A stretch of 7,056 nucleotides of DNA from Oscillospiraceae bacterium (GCA_029062865.1 JAIDPG010000290.1:1-7056); one strand, 5' to 3'. Counted from the first letter of the stretch, positions 1 through 5,518 are shown. Program-made: numbers and translations. The notes: generated by a model not told the origin, from the letters alone.

Positions 1-2
1 AG

Positions 3-377
3 CGAATTGTGTTAAGCATCGTGATTTTGGCGGTTATCGCGTTGTTGTGCTGCTGGTCGGTCTTTGAGGTGAAGTGAAAAACCGAAGGCTTTATCGAAAG
101 GGTGAACTCCGTTGAAAACGCGTATCAAAACGGCGACGCAGACGCGGCAATAGAGGTCGCAGGCAAGCTTCAAACCGAATGGGAGGCGTTTATGGACAAG
201 TCGGTATTGATAAACGACCTCGGGCACGCGGTGGAGATCACGACCTCTATCGCGGACATTTACTCGTTCGCGCTTTCGGAAGACGAGGAGGAGGTCTACG
301 CCGCCTGCGACCGCGCCGAAGTGCAGCTCGGCATTTTCAAAACAATGCAGATGCCTACGCTCTGGAAAATACTGTAA
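3..377 (+). pseudogene. DUF4363 family membrane-anchored protein, 5'-truncated by the window and interrupted by an in-frame TGA
   Basis: One frame from the window edge reads a hydrophobic segment (LSIVILAVIALLCCWSVFEV, about 14-71), then TGA at 75-77, then in the same frame KTEGFIERVNSVENAYQNGD and onward to TAA at 375-377. The whole is about 124 codons, the usual size of DUF4363 proteins, which have one N-terminal membrane helix and a helical soluble domain. Family-like features are the TEGFIERV...A..GD..AA helix, the W in LQTEWEAF and the C-terminal LWKIL. The native start lies just outside the window. The uninterrupted part could be read from a GTG at 102, but no well-placed ribosome binding site precedes it and the membrane segment would be lost. 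I therefore call it a nonsense-disrupted gene, though a sequencing error or readthrough is possible. DUF4363 genes often follow a DUF421 gene, which would lie upstream. The function of the family is unknown to me. Confidence 0.7.
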
Positions 378-442
378 CGGATAAAATCAATATTTAGAAA
401 TCTCTTTCAATAAAATCAAAATCAACAGTTCAAGCGAACAGT

Positions 443-542
443 GAAATTTCAAAAAGCAAGCACCACGGCGCAGCGAAGCGGAGCCGTGGTGCTTGGCTGG
501 CGCAAATTGAGCGCAGCTCGATTTGCGCGGTTTTGAAATTTC
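443..542. repeat. Structured intergenic element with three-way-junction folding potential
   Basis: Three nested or adjacent perfect or near-perfect inverted repeats fit together. The outer stem pairs 443-454 (gaaatttcaaaa) with 531-542. Hairpin 2 pairs 457-469 (caagcaccacggc) with 483-495 around a 13-nt loop. Hairpin 3 pairs 500-512 (gcgcaaattgagc) with 516-528 around a 3-nt loop, with one G-U pair if read as + strand RNA. The junction linkers are only 2, 4 and 2 nt. The compact fold with terminal inverted repeats resembles a REP/MITE-type noncoding repeat. Whether it is repeated elsewhere in the genome cannot be seen here. Confidence 0.7.
451..495 (-). terminator. Intrinsic terminator for the EAL-domain gene
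   Basis: Read on the - strand, a 13-bp GC-rich stem (495-483 with 469-457) is followed after one C by five T's (455-451). This is the classic rho-independent layout and lies downstream of the - strand EAL gene that stops at 616. It is the same stem as hairpin 2 of the structured element, so the repeat may double as the terminator. In the + direction no T-run follows this stem, although hairpin 3 followed by ggtttt could weakly stop + transcripts from the DUF4363 gene. Confidence 0.65.
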
Positions 543-624
543 TTTTAAATAACGCCGTGGTGCTTGGCTGGCGCAAATTGAGCACAGCTCAATTTGCGCG
601 GTTTTGAAATTTCTTTTAAATAAC
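483..624. repeat. Tandem duplication of a 71-bp unit (483-553 and 554-624)
   Basis: The two copies run from gccgtggtgcttgg to tttaaataac. The only differences I see are two G-to-A changes in copy 2, one in the loop of hairpin 3 and one in its stem. In copy 2 the hairpin (571-583 with 587-599) becomes a perfect 13-bp stem with loop aca. The unit carries the right arm of hairpin 2, all of hairpin 3 and the right arm of the outer stem of the structured element. Copy 2 includes the stop codon and last two sense codons of the - strand EAL gene (616-624), and the same nine bases sit at the end of copy 1 (545-553). The duplication therefore probably included the gene's 3' end. Confidence 0.9.
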
Positions 625-2502
625 GTGATTTTTTTCGCGCAGGAAGTTTAAAAACTCATTCTCCGGTAACGGCTTTGAAAACAGAAATCCCTGAATGTAG
701 TTGATGTTCAAGTCCTCCATCACGCGTAGCTGATCCTCTGTTTCAACGCCCTCCGAGACGATGTTCAAGTCCATTCCGTGGATCATAGCCATCGCCGCGT
801 CCATTATGTATTTTGCCTTGCTGTTCTCGAAATAGGCATTGGTCATCTCGCGGTCGAATTTCACTATCTCAACGGGCATATCGATGATGTAATTCAAATT
901 CGAGTGCCCCGTGCCGAAGTCATCCAGAGAGAAGCTCACGCCGAAATCGATAAGGCGGCGCATATTCTGGAGCAGCGTGGCTTTCGCCTCAAGCGACGCG
1001 GATTCCGTAATTTCGAGATTTATCATATCGGGAGTAATGCCGTGCTCCTTCATAATGGCGATATAATCGCCCGCCAGGCGGTCGTCGGCGCATTGGATCA
1101 TAGAGAGATTGACCTCGATATAACGCAGCCCGATCGAATGAGGAGCGTTTTCCGATAAGAAGCGGCAGACCTTACGGAAAACCGTCTCGCCGAGCTTTAT
1201 GATCATTCCGTTGCTTTCCGCCACACCGATGAACTTGTTCGGCGGGACGATATTCCCGAACTCGTCTCGTATGCGCACAAGCGCCTCGGCGGCGGTGAAC
1301 GCGCGTTCCTTTGTCGAGTAGATCGGCTGGTAGAACACCTCTACCCTGTCGTCGACAAGCGCGTTCGCGATAAGCTCCGCGATGAGCTTTTCCTCGTTGA
1401 TGCTGTCGGCGAGCTCCTGCCCGACCTCGGCGAGGTGCGTTTCGGCAAGCTCCGAGCTGTTTACCCGAACATAGCGCAGCATATTCACAAGCTCGCCCGT
1501 GCTGCTTACAATATTCGCATCGGGAACGTAAATCCAGTATGGGTTGATCTCAACGTCGCGGGATTTTCCCCAGCCCTCCTCAAATCTCCCGCGGAGCTTT
1601 TGGAGCACCTCGGCGGAGCTTTCCGTATTTTCAATAATAGCGATGATCTCGTTTCCGACGTTTTTAAATGTGAGAATTTTCGGAATACTTTTCAGATAGC
1701 TCACGACCTCCGTAAGGAGCTCGTCAATGCTCTGCGAGCGGCAGGAGCCGGGCTCGTAAATTATCTGGATAAGCGAGAAGCCGCTGTTGTTCTGATACAG
1801 CTGCGTTGTGTAGAGGTTAAAGGCGTTCTGGTTGAACATTCCCGTGCGCACGTCGATATAATAGCCGGGATTCTCAAGCCAAAGGAACAGCACGACCATA
1901 CACATCGCCTCCGCGAAGGCGATCATCAGCAGCTGATTGTTCAAAAACTGGATCACAGCCGCGGTCATAATGCAGCCGATTCCGATCATTACGCCGTATC
2001 GGCGATCCTTGTTCATTTTATGCCGCGAGATTATAATGCTGAGGAATATGCCGATAATCGTCGCGCCCGCGAAGGCATACGTCGCGATGACGCTCGGTCC
2101 GTAGGTGTAAAGCTCGCCCTCGCCCGTGTGATAGCTTATCGGAAGGAGGAAAATCGTCGTAATTCCCACGAAAATAAACGCGGAATAAAACACCATAACG
2201 CGGCGGTAGGTCGTTTTGTCCTTGAAAATATCCGCGCCGATATATTGCAGTACAAAGCCCGAAAGGCAATCGAGCGACGCTAAATAGGTTTTGCACGCGA
2301 GCTCCACAAGAATTTTCGGGAGCATCTCCATATTCGTGATAGCGGCACAGGAGATTATGTCGAACGAGATCGACAAAAACGCCACGCAGAACATTCGCCA
2401 ATAAGCCCGCCCCGTCCGCAGCCCGATGCGCTTCTGCCGCCTGTAGAAATACAGCAGCACAAGCATTACCGCTGCCGCGCAGCACTGCACCCGAATGGAC
2501 AA
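616..2502 (-). CDS. Membrane-anchored c-di-GMP phosphodiesterase: multi-TM, degenerate GGDEF, intact EAL domain
   Basis: 628 aa. Residues 1-210 hold about six to seven hydrophobic segments (near 8-20, 36-56, 101-121, 135-158, 168-186, 190-209), a membrane sensor region I cannot assign to a named family. Residues 212-350 resemble a GGDEF domain: DVRTGMFNQNAF (217-228) matches the conserved DxLTGLxNRxxF start, but the active-site loop is VGNEI (282-286), so cyclase activity is unlikely. Residues 385-625 are an EAL domain with every metal and catalytic position I know of present: E406 in EAL, N465, E497, D527 and D528 in DDFGTG, K548, E584 in EGVET and Q604 in QGF. It should hydrolyse c-di-GMP to pGpG at the inner membrane face, possibly tuned by the degenerate GGDEF. 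The start is TTG at 2502-2500, chosen because GGGGAGGG lies 6 nt upstream and gives an N-terminus entering the first membrane helix. It is a single-gene transcript with its own promoter and terminator. Confidence 0.93.
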   Translation of the reverse strand: MSIRVQCCAAAVMLVLLYFYRRQKRIGLRTGRAYWRMFCVAFLSISFDIISCAAITNMEMLPKILVELACKTYLASLDCLSGFVLQYIGADIFKDKTTYRRVMVFYSAFIFVGITTIFLLPISYHTGEGELYTYGPSVIATYAFAGATIIGIFLSIIISRHKMNKDRRYGVMIGIGCIMTAAVIQFLNNQLLMIAFAEAMCMVVLFLWLENPGYYIDVRTGMFNQNAFNLYTTQLYQNNSGFSLIQIIYEPGSCRSQSIDELLTEVVSYLKSIPKILTFKNVGNEIIAIIENTESSAEVLQKLRGRFEEGWGKSRDVEINPYWIYVPDANIVSSTGELVNMLRYVRVNSSELAETHLAEVGQELADSINEEKLIAELIANALVDDRVEVFYQPIYSTKERAFTAAEALVRIRDEFGNIVPPNKFIGVAESNGMIIKLGETVFRKVCRFLSENAPHSIGLRYIEVNLSMIQCADDRLAGDYIAIMKEHGITPDMINLEITESASLEAKATLLQNMRRLIDFGVSFSLDDFGTGHSNLNYIIDMPVEIVKFDREMTNAYFENSKAKYIMDAAMAMIHGMDLNIVSEGVETEDQLRVMEDLNINYIQGFLFSKPLPENEFLNFLREKNHVI

Positions 2503-2508
2503 TCAAAA

Positions 2509-2516
2509 CCCTCCCC
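2509..2516 (-). promoter_or_regulatory. Ribosome binding site fixing a TTG start for the EAL gene
   Basis: On the - strand GGGGAGGG is followed by six bases (ttttga) and then TTG. No in-frame ATG or GTG is better placed; the next in-frame ATG is codon 13, inside the first hydrophobic segment. The strong site compensates for the rare start codon. Confidence 0.8.
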
Positions 2517-2535
2517 GCTTTGTGATATTTTCTTA

Positions 2536-2564
2536 ATTATAGCACATTTGGGTAATAAAGTCAA
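2536..2564 (-). promoter_or_regulatory. Housekeeping sigma-A promoter of the EAL gene
   Basis: On the - strand the -35 is TTGACT (2564-2559) and the -10 is a perfect TATAAT (2541-2536) with a 17-bp spacer and TGC just before it (extended -10). Transcription should begin near 2529, giving a short leader of about 25 nt before the TTG start. Confidence 0.88.
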
Positions 2565-2593
2565 CAGCTTTTTCGATAGACAAACTTAAAAAT

Positions 2594-2618
2594 AATTGAC
2601 AATGGACAATGGACAATT
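2594..2618. repeat. Short GACAATG tandem repeat with inverted ends
   Basis: GACAATG occurs at 2598-2604 and 2605-2611, followed by GACAAT at 2612-2617. The block is bounded by aattg (2594-2598) and caatt (2614-2618), so its ends are complementary. It lies about 30 bp upstream of the EAL promoter -35 and about 145 bp beyond the end of the SpoIID-like gene. I recall similar TTGACAATGGACAAT strings as scattered intergenic repeats in Clostridia, but cannot check this. Confidence 0.7.
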
Positions 2619-2640
2619 TCGGCACGCGCGCGATTATAAA

Positions 2641-2671
2641 ACAAAATCCCCTGCTTCGCGGGGGATTTTGT
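2641..2671. terminator. Bidirectional-looking intrinsic terminator downstream of the SpoIID-like gene
   Basis: Perfect 11-bp arms acaaaatcccc (2641-2651) and ggggattttgt (2661-2671) extend to 14 bp around a ttc triloop if a T-G pair is allowed. The A-rich left arm and T-rich right arm supply U-runs in both directions. It most probably ends the - strand gene that stops at 2761. Its core is almost identical to the terminator after citrate synthase. Confidence 0.75.
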
Positions 2672-2726
2672 AATTTAAGCCGCAATGCGGCTTTTTAAAT
2701 TGGCGCGGCGAAGCCGTGCGTTTTTT
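2672..2726 (+). terminator. Two further hairpins with T-runs oriented to the + strand
   Basis: Hairpin one pairs aagccgc (2677-2683) with gcggctt (2687-2693) and runs on into ttt, with outer aattt/aaatt pairing. Hairpin two pairs gcgcggc (2703-2709) with gccgtgc (2713-2719, one G-T pair) around gaa, then g and six T's (2721-2726). Both look like intrinsic terminators for + strand transcription, yet both flanking genes run on the - strand. They could block antisense transcription, or belong to a noncoding repeat. Together with the stem at 2641-2671 they form a tight array of three hairpins. Confidence 0.5.
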
Positions 2727-2760
2727 CGCTCCAAAATTATACATTATCCTTTCTACATTA

Positions 2761-3648
2761 TCAATTGATCACTGCTTCCGGATAAAAAATCGCGAGAATC
2801 TCCTCCGCGGTTTTGCCTTTTTTTGCCAGGTAATTCGCGGCGTTGACGCTCATGCCCTTGTTGTCGCCCCAGCCCTTGGTCGTGAAATAAAACAGATCCT
2901 CGCGGAAATCAACGGAGATCGCCGTGCTGCGAAGCCCGAGCTTTTTTTTCAGCGTGTCGCCCGTTATCCGCTCGCCGCTGAACTCGATATAGCGAAGCGT
3001 TCCGTTTTCCGTGTAGACGGGGTCGCGGAACCATTCGGCGAAGTTGTAGGACAAATTCCCGCCGCCGAGTGCCTCGCGGACAGCCTCGGGCGTGAATGAC
3101 GAGCTGCCGTTGCAGCCCGGCGCGTCAACGTCGCACGGAAGCCCTATCGATGGCGAATACGGCGGCAGCGCCTCCGTTCGCCCCGCGGAGATCCTGCAGA
3201 TCGGCGCGATGAACGGCTCACCGTTGAAGCTGAGCGAAGCGTTTGCCGCCTCTTTCGCCGCTTTTTTCACCCTTTCGTTGACTTTTTCGGGCGAGTACGG
3301 AAGATATTCGCTGACCGTGAGATCCGCGCCCAGATCTCCGATCCCGCCAAAGCCGCTCTTGTTTGCGAGGAAGTATTTTATCCGAGTGTTTTCCGCGATT
3401 GCGACAGCGCGCATCGCCTCGGGGTCGAGCTCGGAATTATTCGGCGTCAGCCCCGCGACGCACCCCGCGAGGAAGTCCTCATAGGAGGGAGTGTAGATCA
3501 CCCCCGCGGCGTTGTCGTAAACGCTTATCCGAGAGGGCGTCTCGCTCCCGGAGGAGCTTTTGCGCGGAAATATGAAAAAAACCGCAGCCGCAGCAATCGC
3601 CAAAGCCAGCGCCGCCGTAATTATCGTGATTTTTCTGCGTTTTGTCAT
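2761..3648 (-). CDS. SpoIID/LytB-domain protein, membrane-anchored, lacking the canonical catalytic residues
   Basis: 295 aa. The start is ATG at 3648-3646, with AAAGGAG 5 nt upstream; the longer open frame to 3792 has no comparable site and crosses the opposite promoter region. Residues 1-6 are basic and 7-27 hydrophobic, an uncleaved signal anchor placing the rest outside. The remainder follows the SpoIID/LytB fold in order: YEDFLAGCVAGLTP (56-69), EAMRAVAIAENTRIKYFL (77-94), ICRISAGRTEAL (150-161), LPCDVDAPGC (170-179), ITGDTLKKKLGLRST (228-242) and GWGDNKGMSVNAANYLAKKG (259-278). SpoIID is a lytic transglycosylase acting on peptidoglycan during forespore engulfment. Here the usual catalytic Glu in the VAGEMP-type motif is Leu (L67), the H/C-containing DTTHCQ-type segment is absent, and the GHGVGMSQ-type motif reads GDNKGMSV. 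Enzyme activity is thus doubtful; a glycan-binding or scaffold role is inference. It ends in tandem stops TGA TAA. I found no convincing promoter upstream on the - strand. Confidence 0.85.
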   Translation of the reverse strand: MTKRRKITIITAALALAIAAAAVFFIFPRKSSSGSETPSRISVYDNAAGVIYTPSYEDFLAGCVAGLTPNNSELDPEAMRAVAIAENTRIKYFLANKSGFGGIGDLGADLTVSEYLPYSPEKVNERVKKAAKEAANASLSFNGEPFIAPICRISAGRTEALPPYSPSIGLPCDVDAPGCNGSSSFTPEAVREALGGGNLSYNFAEWFRDPVYTENGTLRYIEFSGERITGDTLKKKLGLRSTAISVDFREDLFYFTTKGWGDNKGMSVNAANYLAKKGKTAEEILAIFYPEAVIN

Positions 3649-3721
3649 CGTTTCTCCTTTAGCCAAATAATTCCCACTTGCGCATTTTGCAATATATAAT
3701 CCAATAAAATTCAAATTCCCC

Positions 3722-3750
3722 TTGACTTTATTTAAAAAATATGCTATAAT
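3722..3750 (+). promoter_or_regulatory. Sigma-A promoter of citrate synthase
   Basis: TTGACT (3722-3727), a 17-bp spacer and a perfect TATAAT (3745-3750) preceded by TGC, an extended -10. The predicted start near 3757 gives a leader of about 105 nt. The layout and many bases match the EAL-gene promoter: TTGACTTTATT at the -35 side and TGCTATAAT at the -10 are shared. It lies in the divergent region shared with the SpoIID-like gene. Confidence 0.9.
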
Positions 3751-3761
3751 GAATATATAGT

Positions 3762-3794
3762 TTTTGTTTCTCCGCCTACAGCGGGGAAACAAAA
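3762..3794 (+). other. 5'-UTR stem-loop upstream of citrate synthase
   Basis: A 14-bp stem (3762-3775 with 3781-3794, one G-U pair) encloses a 5-nt loop (ctaca). It begins about five bases after the predicted transcription start, so it would cap the 5' end of the citrate synthase mRNA. No T-run follows on the + strand, so it is not a terminator; mRNA stabilisation is one possible role. The remaining leader (3795-3850) shows nothing I recognise as a riboswitch or operator. Confidence 0.5.
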
Positions 3795-3863
3795 TGAATT
3801 ACTTCACAGACTGAATATTCTTTTGACACTTCCGTCACTTTTCAAATTTCAGGGGGGATTATT

Positions 3864-5228
3864 ATGGATAAGCTGGATCAGCTGAAGTCTACCGACAGGC
3901 TGCGCCATATGTGCGAGGATTTTTGCCATAACAGCGTGATAGACGCGGCGCTGTACAATAAATACGGCGTAAAGCGCGGGCTGCGCAATTCCGATGGCTC
4001 GGGCGTACTGGCGGGGATTACGAACGTTTGCTGCGTCCACGGATATGTAATGAGCGAGGGCGAGAAGAACCCTATCGAGGGCGACCTGATCTACCGCGGC
4101 TACAGCATCTCCGATTTAGTCAGCGGCGCGCTGAACGACCGCCGATACGGCTATGAGGAGGTAGCGTATCTGCTGCTTTTCGGCGTGCTGCCGAACGAGC
4201 ACGAGCTTTCTTCGTTCGCGCGGCTTATAGCCGAGTACCGCGAGCTGCCGCGGTATTTCAGCGAGGACGTTATCATGCGCAATCCCTCGCCGAATATCAT
4301 GAACAAAATGCAGCAGGCGGTGCTCACGCTGTACAGCTACGACAGCGACCCCGAGGACAAGTCCGCCGAAAGTGAGATGCTTAAAGCCATTTCCGTTATC
4401 TCAAAGCTCCCCGCTATCATGGTTGCAAGCTATCAGGCGCTGCGGAGATTTTATCACAACGACACGATGGTAATGCACCAGATAAACAAGGACGAAAGCC
4501 TTGCCGAGAGTATTCTGTCGACGCTGCGCGACGACCGCGCCTACACCGCCGACGAAGCGAAGCTGCTTGATATCTGTCTTATGCTCCACGCGGAGCACGG
4601 CGGAGGTAATAACTCGACGTTCACGTGCCGCACGGTTTCGAGTTCGGGAACTGACGCATACTCGGCTTATGCCGCGGCGATAGGCTCGCTTAAGGGTCCG
4701 CGGCACGGCGGCGCTAACATCAAGGTCATGGAAATGCTTGAGCACGTCAAGACGGGCGTTAAGGACTGGAACGACGACGAGGAGCTCTCGGCGTATCTTA
4801 TAAAGCTGCTCCGCAAGGAAGCGGGCGACAAGTCCGGGCTTATTTACGGAATGGGACACGCGGTCTACACGCTGTCCGACCCGCGCGCGGTGATCCTCAA
4901 ATCCAACGCGATGAAGCTCGCCGAGGGCACGGAATTCGAGCGCGAGTTCAAGCTCCTTGACTCGATAGAGCGCCTCACGCCCGGAGTGTTCAAGTCCGAA
5001 CGCGGTGACATAAAAAATATATGCGCGAACGTGGATATGTATTCGGGGCTTGTATACAAGATGCTGAAAATCCCCGTGGAGATGTACACCGCGCTGTTCG
5101 CCTGCGCGAGAATGGCAGGCTGGTGCGCGCACCGCATGGAGGAAATGATAAACGGCAAGCGCATTATTCGCCCCGCTTACAAGGCAATCAACCTTAATAA
5201 AGAGTACATACCGATTGACAAAAGATAA
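3864..5228 (+). CDS. gltA: Citrate synthase (Si-type, citrate/2-methylcitrate synthase family)
   Basis: 454 aa. It condenses oxaloacetate with acetyl-CoA to give citrate and CoA in the cytosol; in fermentative Clostridia this mainly feeds 2-oxoglutarate and glutamate synthesis. Conserved landmarks in order are GDLIYRGYSISDL (73-85), the first active-site His in LHAEHGGGNNSTFTCR (H245 of 241-256), GPRHGGAN (278-285), the second His in GMGHAVYTLSDPR (H332) and the catalytic Asp in ANVDMYSG (D391). The HAEHGGGN form, with Gly where the animal enzymes have DHEGGN, is what I recall from clostridial homologues. It is longer than compact bacterial forms (about 370-430 aa), mainly through an N-terminal extension of about 45 residues. 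The ATG is set by AGGGGGG (3851-3857) 6 nt upstream. It is a single-gene unit with a strong promoter and a terminator right after the stop. 2-Methylcitrate synthase activity cannot be excluded, but no prpB/prpD-like neighbour is present. Confidence 0.96.
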   Translation: MDKLDQLKSTDRLRHMCEDFCHNSVIDAALYNKYGVKRGLRNSDGSGVLAGITNVCCVHGYVMSEGEKNPIEGDLIYRGYSISDLVSGALNDRRYGYEEVAYLLLFGVLPNEHELSSFARLIAEYRELPRYFSEDVIMRNPSPNIMNKMQQAVLTLYSYDSDPEDKSAESEMLKAISVISKLPAIMVASYQALRRFYHNDTMVMHQINKDESLAESILSTLRDDRAYTADEAKLLDICLMLHAEHGGGNNSTFTCRTVSSSGTDAYSAYAAAIGSLKGPRHGGANIKVMEMLEHVKTGVKDWNDDEELSAYLIKLLRKEAGDKSGLIYGMGHAVYTLSDPRAVILKSNAMKLAEGTEFEREFKLLDSIERLTPGVFKSERGDIKNICANVDMYSGLVYKMLKIPVEMYTALFACARMAGWCAHRMEEMINGKRIIRPAYKAINLNKEYIPIDKR

Positions 5229-5235
5229 AACTCAA

Positions 5236-5266
5236 ATCCCCCGCTTCGCGGGGGATTATTATATTA
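5236..5266 (+). terminator. Intrinsic terminator of citrate synthase
   Basis: Stem atcccccgc (5236-5244) with gcgggggat (5248-5256) around a ttc triloop, followed by tattatattatt. It starts 7 nt after the TAA stop. The core differs by a single C/T from the stem at 2641-2671. Confidence 0.88.
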
Positions 5267-5323
5267 TTTCCGAAGTTCCTCACAAAAAAATCTAGGAAAT
5301 TTTTTTATTTTTATCATAAAACT

Positions 5324-5353
5324 TTCACATAACAGGTCTATAATCAATATTGT
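5324..5353 (+). promoter_or_regulatory. Possible promoter of the VTC/DUF4956 operon
   Basis: TTCACA (5324-5329, one mismatch to TTGACA), an 18-bp spacer and TATTGT (5348-5353) form a moderate sigma-A match. An exact TATAAT at 5339-5344 lies in the same stretch but has no good -35 at the right distance. The region is strongly AT-rich and is the only plausible promoter zone between the citrate synthase terminator and the operon. It would give a leader of about 155-170 nt containing the long inverted repeat at 5384-5450. Confidence 0.35.
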
Positions 5354-5383
5354 AAACAACCTCCCTTGGATAATTCTGTTTTC

Positions 5384-5450
5384 TTTTTATTTTCCCCGCT
5401 TACGCGGGAAATGAAAAACAATCGCTTCTCCCCCGCGGGGAAAATAAAAA
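5384..5450 (+). repeat. Long inverted repeat in the leader of the VTC operon
   Basis: Perfect 16-bp arms: tttttattttccccgc (5384-5399) and its complement at 5435-5450, with 35 nt between. The left arm can instead pair locally, tttccc and gc (5391-5399) with gc and gggaaa (5404-5411), and ccccgcgggg (5431-5440) is itself a palindrome. Alternative folds are thus possible in the mRNA leader. A third, weaker inverted repeat (gcgttt near 5469 with aaacgc near 5497) lies just before the ribosome binding site. The right arm is A-rich, so the structure is not a + strand terminator. Confidence 0.7.
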
Positions 5451-5518
5451 ATCTTTTGGTTGATTGGCGCGTTTCCTTGTCGATGGCGGGAAAACGCAAA
5501 CTATAAAGGAGTACAAAA

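Noticed and set aside
75..77. UGA recoding (as Trp, Gly or selenocysteine) in the DUF4363 gene
   Set aside because: Other genes here use TGG normally, another gene ends in TGA, the family has no known selenoprotein form, and no downstream element was recognised. A nonsense change or sequence error is simpler.
483..624. CRISPR array or other spacer-repeat locus
   Set aside because: There are only two directly abutting copies of a 71-bp unit with no spacers and no cas genes nearby; it is a simple tandem duplication.
1435..2283. A 282-codon open frame on the + strand opposite the EAL gene
   Set aside because: It lies wholly antisense to a gene with recognisable domains, its translation has no family resemblance, and no ribosome binding site or promoter precedes it. 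It is a product of GC-rich third positions.
3649..3792. A longer N-terminus for the SpoIID-like protein (48 more residues)
   Set aside because: It would span the opposite promoter and stem-loop region, place the membrane anchor internally and lacks a ribosome binding site, whereas the ATG at 3648 has AAAGGAG 5 nt upstream.
3795..3850. Riboswitch in the citrate synthase leader
   Set aside because: Apart from the 5' stem-loop the leader is short and unstructured, with no aptamer consensus I can recognise.
4401..5132. A 243-codon open frame on the - strand inside citrate synthase
   Set aside because: It is antisense to a strongly conserved enzyme; the His- and Arg-rich translation is typical of a shadow frame.
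3864..5228. Dedicated 2-methylcitrate synthase of a propionate pathway
   Set aside because: No prpB, prpD or other propionate-pathway gene is adjacent, and the sequence alone does not separate the two activities; citrate synthase is the more conservative call.
5478..5508. Promoter from TTGTCG and TATAAA just before the VTC gene
   Set aside because: The spacer would be 19 bp and transcription would start after the ribosome binding site at 5506-5511, leaving the mRNA without it.
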